64,000 bases of DNA, taken from assembly GCF_020283565.1 (NCBI RefSeq), contig NC_060062.1, positions 29,014,251-29,078,250 on the forward strand. Reading direction: 5' to 3'. The notes under the pieces are model-generated. The model did not search any database and had not been told where the DNA came from. It was given only the letters and a program-made list of their open reading frames with translations. The stretch is from Trifolium pratense (Eukaryota; Streptophyta; Magnoliopsida; Fabales; Fabaceae). A program made the translations under genes and the position numbers. Shown one piece after another: positions 23,583 through 36,310 of the stretch. Each line of letters begins with the position of its first letter. Within the stretch, counting starts at the first letter, position 1.

Positions 23583-24090
23583 GTCTCCCTATTAATATAT
23601 AACTAAAAATATAGATTCCGTAAAAATTATAAAATAAATAGGTCTTTATATTAATATATGCAGAAGTATATATATATATATATATGTTCTCGTAGAAATT
23701 ACAATAAAAAAAATAGGCCCCTATTGATGTATGTTGTAATTTTTTTTATGATTGTCCAACTCAAATTAGGGTTATATTTCACTTTGATTTCTTGGGAAAC
23801 ACTACCCCTTGAGTGATTTCTATGTAATTGTTTTTCTTTTAGGCTTTTAGGCCTCCTTAATATATATATAAAAAAATTGTCATCGTATTAATATGAATAA
23901 AAATATAGATATCATAAAAATTACAAAAAAAAATATGGGTCTTCATATTAATATATATTAATAGATATATAAGTTCTCGTAGAAATTACAAAAAAATAGT
24001 CCTTCATATTAACATGAGTAGAAATTAAGACTATAATATATATTACAAAAATAGAATAGATCCCGTAATAATGTATGAATCTATAGATTT
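23583..24090. repeat. Imperfect interspersed repeats
   Basis: Variants of AAATATAGAT, GTAGAAATTACAA and ATAGG(T/C)C followed by ATTAATATATG recur about seven times at irregular spacing. This suggests a degraded tandem array. Confidence 0.5.
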
Positions 24091-24283
24091 CTTTACTGTC
24101 ATAATTAATGCATATTAATTTATTTTGTTGGGTTGGAATGCATATATATTTTTGTAAACTTGTTATTTTCTTTTGTTAAAAAACTATACTATGTGTTTTT
24201 CTTTGTGTGCCCAATTTTGTGTTAGTGTAAGATTAATATGCTAGTTATATATTATTTCTATATTTGACTTGAGCAATTGAGTA

Positions 24284-24324
24284 CAATGAAACTTTTTTTT
24301 TTATCGAAAGTGGCAGTGAAACTT
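24284..24324. repeat. Micro-insertion flanked by 11-bp duplication
   Basis: CAATGAAACTT (24284-24294) and CAGTGAAACTT (24314-24324) flank a 19-bp insert beginning with eight T residues and ATCG. Weaker than the other cases because the duplicate is shorter and has one mismatch. Confidence 0.5.
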
Positions 24325-25701
24325 CTAAATAATATTATACGTACAAAACAAAAATTTACACACATAAACTTTAATTTTCTCTGTTTAATTACATTTTTCC
24401 GCTTTTTTTCTTCATGTTTTCCTTATATAAACTTTTTTTATTTTTTTTGGACACATAAACACTTCTTTCTTCATGTTTCCCTTATATAAACTTTTTGGAC
24501 AAAATATCCAAATTTCCATGTTACAACTATAAGATCAACCAAAAGAGACAAACAAACAAAACTAATTAAATGATAAGTCAAATTTCAATCGACTCTATAA
24601 CATATTCATTTGAACAATAAAAATTGTATTTCAGGTAAACATTTCAAAACTCTAATTAATTCAAATTTAATTACAATAAAATAAATAGTTTATGAATCTT
24701 GAAACTGCCAATATAATATTGAAAGTACCAAAGATAAACCTTGAATCATCTGCAAAAAAGAAAAAAGTTGGATCAAATAAACACATTCAAGTTTTGAAAG
24801 AAATTAACAATAAAGATTAACTAACCAAATAGAAAAGAATAAAGGAGTCTGGGAAATTATATCGCCCTTTCTCCTCTTTGGTGGTCTTCTCTAAATAAAT
24901 AAAAAATAATACGGAAAATAATCCTAACCTAATAAAAAATAAATCAATTTTCTCCTTAATTGCAATCATCTTGGTCTTAATTGAGTCCTTTCACATTCTT
25001 TCTACATATCTGCAAATGAAATATAACAGATGATTAAATCCAATATAAAACATCATATTGACAAAATCATTATAAAAATAAAAAAAAAACCGGGAGTAAA
25101 TACTGATAAAAAAATATACATCATATATTTGCAAGAAAAATAAGATATGAGAATAAAAATAAAAAATAAGAATAGAAAGACATCAAATAATAACATTAAT
25201 TATTTTCCATGATTTATGGATGAAATATCTTAAAATTAAAAGTGTAAATAAATACTAACAAATAAATCTGTACAATAGTAGTCATTTTCTAAATTTGTAA
25301 TTTTGAATTATAAACAAAATCGTATAAAGCTTCTCAATTTTTAAAAATAAATTAAAAGAGGATATCACACATTTTTTTTAATAAACATGTTTACACTCAT
25401 TTTTTTATCCTATTACAATTGCAATGACTAATAATAATTCTTATTTTAAATTGTTTTAATAGTAAGAATAATTCTTATTTTATCGGTTATGTATATTCAT
25501 CAGTCATTAATTCCTTAGTCCTTAATTGCATATATTTCTCATATGTACAACTTTTTTTTTATGTCATTATTTAATTACATAATTACATAATTGATTACCA
25601 TTTATACGATTTTGGCCAAAAATAAAAGTATTAATTGAACAATTTATGTGGAAAAAAAAAATCCGCATAAAATTGTGGAATTTCTTATTGCTATTGCTAT
25701 A

Positions 25702-25750
25702 TTTAGACAACTTTTTTCTTGTCATAAACACGCATAAAAAGTTGTCTAAA
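25702..25750. repeat. Hairpin, 15-bp perfect arms
   Basis: TTTAGACAACTTTTT (25702-25716) and its reverse complement (25736-25750), with a 19-base loop. It lies within a stretch of repeated GCTATTG and AACAATTTATGTG words, possibly a degraded MITE. Confidence 0.7.
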
Positions 25751-26758
25751 AGTTTTTCTTAATAAGAATGGAATTTTTTATGCTATTGAACAGTTTATGT
25801 GAAAAAAGTTTTTGCTATTGAATAGTTTTTCTTATTATTTGTATTTATATCAGTTTAATGTTATAGAAAAACTTTTCCTTATTAAAAACACGCTATTGGT
25901 CTAACGAATGGAATGACTTTTATTTCATTAAATCAATAAATCAATAAATCAATGATGCGTTTTAAAAAAAAGGCAAGAATCATGAATGTAATTAATGTGA
26001 TAATTGGGATTATCATATTTACATATGGTGTGTGGTCAACAATTTTATTAATTTGGTTTAATGAAATAAAATACGCAAATGGGCTGGACTGGACAATTTT
26101 TTCTACATGTACCATTTTCGTTTGTTTATCATCATTTTGGACAGATTGTTTTTTTGTCATTAATTTTAATAACCACATTAAATTTCAAATGCATGAGAAA
26201 TGAGAATGAATGAGAAGAGGAGAGAGAAAGACAAATAAATCTGGTTTTATCATATTTATAGATTTATAGATTATAGATATAGATAGATTTCATTGAAGGC
26301 AAAATCAAAGGAGATGTGTTGGTTGTTTTTAATCAGGCCATATAATATGAGAGAAAAAATGAAATCGGTTTATATATAATTGCTTATAGAGAATTATATA
26401 AATTAGAAATTACTTAAAGTTTCTACATTTTTTTTACTTAAGCTTTAATAATAAAAGTATAATAATTTATAATTGTCATGTGTCTTGTGTACACTTTCAT
26501 GATACACTTTATTAATGTTTAAACTTTGATTAAATATGTATATATATGTAGATTGAACCAAAAGAATAAAGAATGAGAGATGAAAAAATACGTATAAAAA
26601 GAATTAAAAAAATAGAGAGTTCCAAATTTTTATTTCATAACAATAGAGAGGTTCGATAAACATGTAAGATAAATATAATATTTCATCTTCTCAACAACAG
26701 AGAGGTCAATTAATATAGATGTCTACTATATGTAATTATTTCATCTTCTTAACATGTA

Positions 26759-26804
26759 AGATATAGATGTCTATTGTAAAAAAAAAAAAAGATATAGATG
26801 TCTA
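26759..26804. repeat. Micro-insertion TTGT plus A-tail flanked by 15-bp duplication
   Basis: AGATATAGATGTCTA occurs exactly at 26759-26773 and 26790-26804 around a 16-bp insert consisting of TTGT and twelve A residues. Confidence 0.8.
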
Positions 26805-27281
26805 GAAATACCAATATAAAATAAAAACCATAGATCTTGACCAAATAAATAAATAAAAACCACATATCAATCACATATATAGATGGTATACCATTCTTAT
26901 CTTTTTACTGGATCATGAATCTGCAATAAACAATGAAAACAATTATAATCAAAATTAGAAACCATGTATTAAGGTTATACACGTTGCAAACACTCGAATC
27001 AGGGTATTCGATTATGATAGAAATGTATAAAAAATTAGACCAAAAAAAATGTCATACAAATAAGTCACACAAAAGAGGTGAAGAGAAGAAGAGAATACCT
27101 ATGATTGTTGTAGCTAGAAAAAAAAATAGGATAAACAAAAGTATAAGAAGATTAAAATTGATGTGAGGAAAATTTGATGAGAAAGTGAATAAAAAAAAAT
27201 AAAGACAAAAAAAAGAGTAATATTACTATACCTGAAATACCTATCACATAAATAAAATGGTGATATCTACATATTGTTGGT

Positions 27282-27403
<122 letters not shown>

Positions 27404-29620
27404 TAGTCCTTCATAGCATGATTAATTATAATTGTAGGAAAAATAGAAGAATAAACAATTGCACAAAATAATAGTACCTCAATAATATGAATGTTGCATA
27501 TATTTTGTTCCATGAATCTCAACTTTATCTCCACAAATCAATCTCCATGGGAATCCCTAGAAATCAAAACATGTATATTTTTATCAAATTAGCAATAAGA
27601 ACCATAACACAAAAATCTACCAATACAAAACCACATAAAAAAGTATATTGTATAAATTAAAAGTAAAAATATTAAAAAACATATACATATAAATCAACAA
27701 AAACACAACGTATGATACTAAATTAGTTCAAACATCTCATCCATCATCATGTATGGTTTTCATTCACAAATAATATAAGAATTTTTCTTCTATTGCCATG
27801 AAAAACGTATTTTTACCATAATTAGAAATAAATGTATTACCGAAATTATATCACATTTATTGCTCCGTGAAAATTAAGGAAATATTTTTTAAATTTAAAA
27901 TGTGAGAAAATGCGCATTAAAACTCATAATTGTATTAAATGTCAAATGAACCACAGAGAAGAATGCATATGAGAGAGAAAGAGAAATCATTCTGGCTTAT
28001 TACATATTATAGATTGGATTCCTTGCGTTTAATGTCTAACAAGAATCGATATGCAAATACTTCAACATTATTGGTTGAATGTGAAAATCAAATTTTTTAT
28101 GTCTAAAAAAAACCAATCCAATACGGTGGTGAGTGGATTGGTTTGAGTGAACGTGTCGTTTGAAATGACTTTTTAAAAAAAAAAAATTCACAAAAAAATA
28201 ATATAATAATAATTTTGAGTTAGACACAACAGGTATCATAATCTAGCATAATCTAATTGTTGGATACAACCTTGGATTTTGGTAGAACACCACAGACAAA
28301 TGGACATTTCTAGTAATTGTGAGAGCTTTCTTTAAACCCCATTACACAAACTTTAGATTCGTCATAAAGACTAACAATATGGATAAGAAGCTAGCTCATC
28401 TCATATGCACTCCAAGGTTTTAAAATTCTTACTTGAGCCACAAATTTTTAAGACCTTTTATGCAAGATGTATGACTGCATCACCACACATAAAATGTGGA
28501 CCTGCAATATCATGCATGCATTGGCTTTATATATGACAACTTAGAAACTGACCCTCTTGATAGTCAAGTCAAGTATGACCTACTTTCACTTTATTCTCGT
28601 GGTAATCTAGTAGCTACTACCATCAAAACTAACATGATTTGTCCAATCATATTCATCCATAGCATTTAGTTGCATCAACTTTCTTTAAGGCCTGTGGTCT
28701 GTCATTTTATCTCTCATGTCTCTTTTTTTTCTATATCAAAGTAGATGTTCTTTATATATATGTCTAATATATGACTAGTTTAGACTACATACATTAATAT
28801 TTAATGTTTTTCTTTTTGAATTTATAAATTTTGAGACTTTAAATTGCGGTCGTAGTTACACCATAATCTTTGGTATTGTGGATGATTTTAAAGAAAATGT
28901 GGTTCACAGTATAATATTGTAGTTGTGATGTCGTTGCAGAGGTCCTAAATATCTTATCACTGCTGTCTCATTTAAAATATTTTAGAATTGAGAGTTAAGT
29001 CTAATAATAAAATGAAATATAAATTTTCATAACAGTCTCGTCCTTAATGAAAAATGTCTCGATGTCTCCAATCTAGACTAAAAGGTTTGTCATTCGTTGT
29101 GCTTAGGCCTTTTTTAATTCCCTAAAGATGACAACAATGTTTTGAACCAAGTTGAAAGTGAAGCATCAGCCGCATACTAAATAGTAGATCACAATTGGAA
29201 TCCATGCTAGCGATGTTGTTAATTTGATGGTACGTGGTGGCTTGCATTCACTCCAATGTTCAAGTTAGCAGATGATTACGATGCGTACGTGAGAGGTAAA
29301 ATACTCCCTTCGATCTTAATATAAGAGAAATTTTACTTTTTAGATTCATTGATAATCTAATGTATCTAGACTATATTATTGATAATCTAATGTGTGGATT
29401 TGTTCTTAAAAAATTATAAGGAACATTTTGAAAAAATCACACAGATCAAGGAAACACATTTAATATAGTTATTTTCAATTAATACTGTTATAAATTTAAA
29501 TTTATTCCATATATACCCTTATTTAATTACTCTTTATTGTGTAAAAAAATTTCTCTTTATTCAACTAACTTACATATTTTAAAATTTTCTCTCATAATAA
29601 ATAAGGGCATAAGTGAAATT

Positions 29621-31822
29621 TGTAACGACCCATTTTTCGTATTCGTATATTTTATTAAATGTTATTTTATTTATTAATTGGCTTTTAATATTTTAGTGAG
29701 CGACGAATAATTATTTAGCCGAACGTAAGTTATTAGACGCGAGAACCATTGTTTTGGGCTTAATGGGCGTGAGAGGCATTGGGCCTAAGCCATTTGGGCT
29801 TGGTTCATGACAATGGGAAGTAGTATATGTAGCAAGTCAAACACATGAATAGTATCACAATTCATTTGTTTGAGTTTTGAGTAGAGCAAGAGCAAAACCA
29901 TAGAGCAAGGGCTAGGGTTTGATCTAGAGAGAAAGCTTGAGCAAGGAAAGGCTTGGATCATCATCTTTGTTTAAGGTAAGAGATTAGAATTCATGATTCT
30001 TGAGTGGCAAGGAGAGGGGAGATTGTCTATGTCTCCATTCCCGAACTCTCCCACTCAATTTCTTTTTAGACTTTTGATTAAGCTTTTTGTATGTGAGTGT
30101 GATGTTCTTCATCATCACTTTGTATGTGTTAATCACTAGCTTGATTCCATGAAGAATATGTATGTATTTGAATCATTTTTGAAAAGTTTATGAAAGTTAC
30201 TTAAAACCCAAGAAATTGGCATGATTTTGATTGTTTGAGGTATTTGGATGTTTGGAAGGGATGATTAATGTTCCTTGATACCATATATGCTTGAAATAGC
30301 TGTTTATATGAATTTATAACATGTTTGAATGAATTTTTGAGTTGATTTAATGATAAACCGCCTTAGTTAACTCAAGAACAGATATTTTCTTTCTGGTGTA
30401 GTTCGCTGAGCGAACAGGAGTTCGCTATAGCGAACATGTTCGCCACAAGCTCGCTACCTGTTCGCCATGCACCTGTAATCCTCTGATGTAGTTCGCTACA
30501 GCGAACTGAGCTTCGCTTAGCGAATAAGTTCGCTACCTGTTCGCTACGGCTTCGCTTAGCGAATAGTACTGAACCTGCAACTTTTGTTATTTGGTTGTAA
30601 GTGTATTTAGGCACTTGTATCATGGTTTAAGGGTATCCTTACATGATTGTTGATACATGTTGATGCTGTTAATGCTTATTGTTAATCGTTATATGATTGA
30701 TAAACGTGTATGCAATAAGTTGTAGCTTAAAGTAAGCAATGTGATGTTTTGGCATTAATTTGCAATGTTAAGTGAATGTGTTAGGATTGTGTTCCCGCAT
30801 TCATAAAAGAGTAGCTTCGAGCTAGAGAATATCATATGGTTGATATGTGTATGCATACATGCATTCATGATTGTATGTGAACATTGGAAACTTGGGTTCC
30901 AATAACGAAAATGGATTATGTGTCCATAATGAAGCCGAGGATCGGATTAGATGAATCCATGAGTCCGGAGTTGCTATCCAACAGGATATAAAACTGTGTT
31001 GGCTTATCCAAGGGAGATAAGATGGTTCGGTAAGTTCCGACATATCCAGCATGATATAAAACTGTTCTTGGTCCACCGTTGGTGAGACATCTTGGTACCA
31101 CATGCATTTAGTTATGTCTAGGGATGGCATGACAGTGAATTAATTGGCATTAGATACCTTAGGGTAAATGCGCATATATTTGATAAATGGTATGTGACAT
31201 TTATTTGGTTGAATTGTGTTGAACTTTATTAATTGATAAATGTTTAGTGCGATGTTTTGACGTGAGTTAGAATATGTATGATAGCTCGAAAGTGTAAGGC
31301 CTTTCTTATACTCGTATGATATGCGATTATGTTTTCTAACTCTCTGCTTTGTGTTATTTGCTGGACCTTTGGGGGTTCAGATATTCAGGCTGAGGACTGT
31401 GCCGACGTTTAGACTGCTGCTTTAGCTTGGTGTTGAAGTACCTTTTGGTGAGGAGACTTAGCATAGATTACTCCTCTTAGTACTAGCTTTTGGTTAGAGT
31501 TTGTAAATAGTAAATGCTCTGGTAATGTAACATCGAGTCGGGGATTACGCTTGGATTTCATCGTATATCGGTGTTACCTTTTGATATGCTAGTTCTTGTA
31601 TAAGTGACATCCTTAGGGATGAATATGGCTTATGTATATATATATGTATATATATATGCATGCTTGGTGTGATTGAATCCGCTGTTGCTTTTCATGTTAA
31701 ATTTCATGACGCTCTGTGTGTGTATGCTTGTGTTTTATTTACCGCGTGGCACTCTGCCTTTACACTTGTTGAAAAGTTTTTAAAATTACGTTTTTAAGGG
31801 TAGTATGGGTTAGGGTGTTACA
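29621..31822 (+). repeat. 5' LTR of the Tekay-type element, 2202 bp
   Basis: Starts TGTAACGACCC and ends GGGTGTTACA. Matches the 3' LTR almost completely. Contains a cluster of TTCGCT/AGCGAA palindromes at 30399-30566. Confidence 0.96.
30399..30566 (+). repeat. Palindrome array (TTCGCT..AGCGAA) in the LTR
   Basis: In about 170 bp the words GTTCGCT and AGCGAAC recur about a dozen times, several as near-perfect palindromes such as GTTCGCTGAGCGAAC, GTTCGCTATAGCGAAC and GTTCGCTACAGCGAAC. The same array is present in the 3' LTR at 37084-37251. Confidence 0.88.
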
Positions 31823-31826
31823 ATAG

Positions 31827-31838
31827 TGGTATCAGAGC
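31827..31838 (+). other. Primer binding site (initiator tRNA-Met)
   Basis: TGGTATCAGAGC begins four bases after the 5' LTR and is the standard plant PBS complementary to the 3' end of initiator tRNA-Met. Confidence 0.95.
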
Positions 31839-31927
31839 AGGTCGGTTCGTGTGAACCAATTAGGACTTTTCTTTTCCCCGTATGAGCATGTGTAGGGAAC
31901 ACTGTTAGTACTTTCTAACGTCTAGTT

Positions 31928-34900
31928 GTGATTCGTTCAGGAATCATGGCTGCTGCGAGAACGAATGCCCAGATTGCGGAAGCTTTGACCGCACTCACCA
32001 ACATAGTGGTTAGAGATCATCAACCTGGAAGAGAGGTAGAGATGAGGTTGGAAAGGTTCATGAAGCAGAAACCGCCAACATTTACCGGAGGTTACAACCC
32101 GGATGGAGCTCACAAGTGGCTGGAGGAACTTGAAATAATTTTTGAAGCAATGGATTGTTCCGAGGAAGGGAAGACAACCCTTGGAACATATGTGTTGCGT
32201 GAGGAAGCGAACGTGTGGTGGAAGAACGCCAAGTTGAGGCTAGGACCCGGTGGTATGGCTATACCATGGGCAATGTTTAAAAGAGAATTTTTGGTTAAGT
32301 ATTTTCCTGTAGATGTGAAGAATAAGAAAGTGGTAGAATTCATGGAGTTGAAACAGGGAAATATGACGGTGGCTGACTATGCCGTCAAGTTTGAGACTTT
32401 GTGTGCGTTTAGTCCGCATTACAACACTTTGGAAGCGGAGGACGACAAGTGTGTGAAGTTTGAAAGTGGTCTACGTCCAGACATCAAGCATATGATTGGA
32501 TTTTCACAGATAAGGGATTTTGCGACCCTTGTGAACAAGAGTAGGATCTGTGATGAAGATGGTAGGGCAAAGGTGAACTACTATAAAGCTGTGAACGACC
32601 GAAAAGGGAAAGGGCAAGAGCGCGGAAAACCTTATGACAACCGCGGTAAAGGGAATACAAGTGGTGGCAAGAAGCCGATGAATGGAAGTTGTTATAACTG
32701 TGGAGAACGGGGTCATATATCTTATGATTGCCCGAGGAAGGGAGATAGGTGTAAGAATTGTGGAAAGCTGGGCCACAAGACCGAGGTTTGCAGAGTAAAA
32801 GTGGTGTGTTTCAATTGTGGTGAAGAAGGCCACAAGAGTCCGACTTGTAAGAAGCCCAAGAAGGTGATGGGCAAGGTGTTTGCTTTGAGTGGAGAGGATG
32901 CTAGCCTTGAGGACAATCTCATTAGAGGTACGTGTTTCATCTATGACACTCCTTTAATTGCGATTATAGATACGGGAGCGACGCATTCTTTTATTTCTTT
33001 GGATTGTGCGAAGCGTCTTAGTATTCCTTTAACGGATATGACGGGTAGGATGGAAATAGAAACTCCTGCTAATGGTTCAGTGATTACCCGACAAGTATGT
33101 CGTAGCTGCCCCGTAACCATTTTTGATAGGCACTTTGGTATGGATTTAGTGTGTATTCCACTTAGTGGTATGGATGTAATTTTTGGTATGAATTGGTTAA
33201 TCTTCAACCGAATTCATATCAACTGTCGTGAGAAGGCCGTTGTTTTTCCGAAGCCGGAGGAGAACTTGCATTTGATGAGCGGGAAGGAAGTATCGGAAGC
33301 GTTGAAAGAACATGCCGAGATGTTCATGATGTTTGCATCATTGAAACTCGAAGGAGGAGTTAAGATAGAAGAGTTACCGATCGTTTGTGAATTCCCAGAT
33401 GTGTTTCCGGATGATATATCTGATGTGCCTCCAAAGCGAGAGGTAGAGTTTTCTATCGACCTAGTACCTGGAACTAGTCCGATATCGATGGCGCCGTATC
33501 GAATGTCAGCGTCAGAGTTGAATGAGTTGAAGAAGCAACTTGAAGAGCTGCTTGAGAAGAGGTTTGTTCGACCGAGTGTTTCGCCATGGGGAGCGCCGGT
33601 ATTACTTGTAAAGAAGAAAGATGGAAGCATGAGATTATGTATAGACTATCGTCAGTTGAACAAAGTGACGATCAAGAATAAATATCCACTTCCGAGGATA
33701 GATGATTTGATGGATCAACTAGTTGGAGCTTGCGTGTTTAGTAAGATCGATTTGAGATCTGGATACCATCAGATTAGAGTGAAGACGGAAGACATACCTA
33801 AGACTGCATTCAGGACGAGGTATGGGCACTACGAGTATTCAGTTATGCCGTTTGGTGTGACCAATGCACCCGGAGTTTTCATGGAGTATATGAACCGAAT
33901 TTTCCATTCATTTTTGGATAGATTCGTGGTGGTGTTCATTGACGACATTTTGATTTACTCAAAATCCGAGGAAGAGCACGAAGAGCACTTGAGGATTGTT
34001 TTGCAAGTCTTGAAGGAGAAGAAGTTGTATGCCAAGTTGTCGAAGTGTGAATTTTGGATGAAAGAGGTGAGTTTCCTAGGGCATATAATTTCAAGTGGAG
34101 GAATCGCGGTAGATCCTGCGAAGGTTGACGCTGTGTCACAGTGGGGAACGCCGGAATCTGTTTCAGAGATTAGAAGTTTCCTTGGTTTAGCCGGTTATTA
34201 TAGAAGATTCATCGAAGGTTTTTCGAAGTTGGCTTTACCGTTAACCAAGTTGACGAGGAAAGATCAAGCGTTTGTTTGGGATGGTATTTGTGAGAAGAGT
34301 TTCCAAGAGCTCAAGAGAAGATTGACTACTGCACCCGTGTTGATTTTACCCGATGCCAAAGAGTCGTTCGTCGTGTATTGCGATGCTTCGAAGTTAGGAC
34401 TTGGTGGAGTGCTTATGCAAGGGGGTAATGTGGTAGCATATGCTTCAAGGCAACTGAAGGTTCACGAGAGGAACTATCCAACGCATGATTTGGAGTTAGC
34501 CGCAGTGGTGTTTGCTTTGAAAGTGTGGAGACACTACTTGTATGGATCGAGGTTTGAAGTGTTTAGTGATCACAAGAGTCTGAAATACTTATTCGACCAG
34601 AAGGAGTTGAATATGAGGCAACGAAGATGGCTCGAATTCTTAAAGGACTACGATTTTGAATTGAGTTATCACCCCGGAAAAGCCAATGTGGTGGCCGATG
34701 CATTAAGTAGGAAAACTTTGCATATGTCATCATTGATGGTGAGAGAGTTAGAGTTGATCGAAGAATTCCGAGACTTGAGTCTTGTGTGTGAGGTTACTTC
34801 TTCAAGTGTGAAGCTTGGAATGTTAAGATTGACGAATCCTTTTCTTGAAGATATTAAAGAACGTCAGAAATCGGATAAGAAATTGATGGAGAAGATGGTA

Positions 34901-36310
34901 CTCATCAATGAAGGCAAGGAGACCAATATCAAGATTGACGAAGGTGGAGTCATGAGATTTCACGGAAGAGTTTGTGTACCGGATGTACCCGAATTAAAGA
35001 GAATGATCATGGAAGAAGGTCACAGGAGTGGTTTGAGTATTCATCCTGGAGTAACCAAGATGTATCAGGATTTGAGGAAGTTATTTTGGTGGCCGGGAAT
35101 GAAGAGGCAAATTTCTGAATTTGTTTATTCCTGCTTAACTTGTCAGAAATCGAAGATTGAACATCAGAAGCCGTTTGGTTTGTTGCAACCAATGTTTATA
35201 CCAGAATGGAAATGGGATAACATTGCAATGGATTTTGTGGGAGGTTTACCGAAGACCAAGAAAGGTAACGAGGTGATTTGGGTAGTGGTAGATCGTCTGA
35301 CGAAGTGTGCTCACTTCATTGCTATCAGGAAAGGTACTTTGGTGCCTAAGTTGGCCGAGATTTATGTGGAGCAGATTGTGAAGCTACATGGTATTCCAAC
35401 AAGTATTATTTCGGATAGAGATCCGAGATTTACTTCTAGATTTTGGGAAAGCTTGCAAGAAGCTTTAGGAACGAAGTTGAGGTTGAGTTCAGCGTATCAT
35501 CCTCAGACAGATGGTCAGTCGGAGAGGACAATACAATCCTTAGAGGATTTGTTAAGAGCTTGCGTTTTGGAGCAAAACGTGAATTGGGATTCTTGTTTGC
35601 CGTTGGTAGAGTTTACATACAACAATAGTTACCATTCTAGTATCGGAATGGCACCGTTTGAGGCTTTGTATGGGAGAAGGTGTAGGACACCTCTGTGTTG
35701 GTATGAAACTGGAGAAGGTGCAATTCTTGGACCAGAGATTGTACAAGAAACAACAGAGAAGATTCGGATGATTCGTGAGAAGATGAAAGCGTCTCAGAGT
35801 CGACAGAAGAGTTATCATGATAAGAGGAGGAAGGACATTGAATTCCAAGAGGGGGATCATGTATTCCTACGAGTTACATCGACTTCTGGAGTAGGACGTG
35901 CGTTGAAGTCGCGAAAGTTAACATCGAGGTTTATTGGGCCGTTTGAGATTTTGAAGCGAGTTGGGAAAGTTGCGTATAGGATTGCATTACCGCCATCATT
36001 GGCGAATTTGCACGATGTTTTTCATGTATCACAGTTGCGCAAGTATGTGTCTGATCCGACACACGTGATTGAATCGGACGATGTTCAAGTGAGGGATGAC
36101 TTGACCATCGAGACTGTGCCTTTGAGAATCGAAGGAAGAGAAGTGAAGAGGTTGAGAAACAAAGAGATTGCATCCGTGAAAGTCGTGTGGGGAGGACCGG
36201 CTGGTGAGAATGCGACGTGGGAGCTGGAAAGCAAGATGAGAGATTCTTATCCCGATCTGTTTCTAGGTAATTTCGAGGGCGAAATTCTTTTAAGGGGGGT
36301 AGGATTGTAA
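31928..36310 (+). CDS. Tekay-type gag-pol polyprotein, intact
   Basis: One open frame of 1460 codons; the more natural start may be the second methionine at 31946 (MAAARTNAQ). In order: a retrotransposon gag capsid domain (about residues 45-225); three CCHC zinc knuckles at 255-268, 275-288 and 294-307, one more than the usual one or two; an aspartic protease with DTG at 348-350; reverse transcriptase ([12 protein letters not shown], catalytic FIDD with aspartates 672-673); RNase H ([12 protein letters not shown]); integrase with an HHCC zinc finger and a DDE core ([10 protein letters not shown] ... SDRDPRFTS ... [12 protein letters not shown]); and a C-terminal chromodomain-like segment ending [15 protein letters not shown]. 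The chromodomain guides integration to heterochromatin in related elements. No stop or frameshift, so it is potentially active. The TAA stop lies inside the first bases of the 3' LTR. Confidence 0.96.
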   Translation: MIRSGIMAAARTNAQIAEALTALTNIVVRDHQPGREVEMRLERFMKQKPPTFTGGYNPDGAHKWLEELEIIFEAMDCSEEGKTTLGTYVLREEANVWWKNAKLRLGPGGMAIPWAMFKREFLVKYFPVDVKNKKVVEFMELKQGNMTVADYAVKFETLCAFSPHYNTLEAEDDKCVKFESGLRPDIKHMIGFSQIRDFATLVNKSRICDEDGRAKVNYYKAVNDRKGKGQERGKPYDNRGKGNTSGGKKPMNGSCYNCGERGHISYDCPRKGDRCKNCGKLGHKTEVCRVKVVCFNCGEEGHKSPTCKKPKKVMGKVFALSGEDASLEDNLIRGTCFIYDTPLIAIIDTGATHSFISLDCAKRLSIPLTDMTGRMEIETPANGSVITRQVCRSCPVTIFDRHFGMDLVCIPLSGMDVIFGMNWLIFNRIHINCREKAVVFPKPEENLHLMSGKEVSEALKEHAEMFMMFASLKLEGGVKIEELPIVCEFPDVFPDDISDVPPKREVEFSIDLVPGTSPISMAPYRMSASELNELKKQLEELLEKRFVRPSVSPWGAPVLLVKKKDGSMRLCIDYRQLNKVTIKNKYPLPRIDDLMDQLVGACVFSKIDLRSGYHQIRVKTEDIPKTAFRTRYGHYEYSVMPFGVTNAPGVFMEYMNRIFHSFLDRFVVVFIDDILIYSKSEEEHEEHLRIVLQVLKEKKLYAKLSKCEFWMKEVSFLGHIISSGGIAVDPAKVDAVSQWGTPESVSEIRSFLGLAGYYRRFIEGFSKLALPLTKLTRKDQAFVWDGICEKSFQELKRRLTTAPVLILPDAKESFVVYCDASKLGLGGVLMQGGNVVAYASRQLKVHERNYPTHDLELAAVVFALKVWRHYLYGSRFEVFSDHKSLKYLFDQKELNMRQRRWLEFLKDYDFELSYHPGKANVVADALSRKTLHMSSLMVRELELIEEFRDLSLVCEVTSSSVKLGMLRLTNPFLEDIKERQKSDKKLMEKMVLINEGKETNIKIDEGGVMRFHGRVCVPDVPELKRMIMEEGHRSGLSIHPGVTKMYQDLRKLFWWPGMKRQISEFVYSCLTCQKSKIEHQKPFGLLQPMFIPEWKWDNIAMDFVGGLPKTKKGNEVIWVVVDRLTKCAHFIAIRKGTLVPKLAEIYVEQIVKLHGIPTSIISDRDPRFTSRFWESLQEALGTKLRLSSAYHPQTDGQSERTIQSLEDLLRACVLEQNVNWDSCLPLVEFTYNNSYHSSIGMAPFEALYGRRCRTPLCWYETGEGAILGPEIVQETTEKIRMIREKMKASQSRQKSYHDKRRKDIEFQEGDHVFLRVTSTSGVGRALKSRKLTSRFIGPFEILKRVGKVAYRIALPPSLANLHDVFHVSQLRKYVSDPTHVIESDDVQVRDDLTIETVPLRIEGREVKRLRNKEIASVKVVWGGPAGENATWELESKMRDSYPDLFLGNFEGEILLRGVGL
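36292..36304 (+). other. Polypurine tract of the Tekay-type element
   Basis: AAGGGGGGTAGGA immediately precedes the 3' LTR; it primes plus-strand DNA synthesis. It lies inside the polyprotein coding frame. Confidence 0.88.

Larger units (their letters stand above)
22101..25701. other. AT-rich repeat-derived intergenic sequence
   Basis: No gene recognised. It probably includes the body of the Helitron ending at 22071, a palindrome-containing repeat (23080-23250), imperfect repeats (23583-24090) and a micro-insertion (24284-24324). Confidence 0.5.

Noticed and set aside
25952..26203. 83-codon hydrophobic frame with two possible membrane segments
   Set aside because: AT-rich DNA readily gives Ile/Phe-rich frames. 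There is no homolog-like motif, no splice context and an equally long frame on the opposite strand.
30399..30566. CRISPR-like repeat array
   Set aside because: The repeats are short palindromes without regular spacers, inside a plant LTR; CRISPR arrays are not expected in nuclear plant DNA.
30372..31130. Reverse-strand frames within the LTR, repeated at 37057-37815
   Set aside because: They occur identically in both LTRs, lie antisense to the element and show no protein motif; the first is the translation of the TTCGCT palindrome array.
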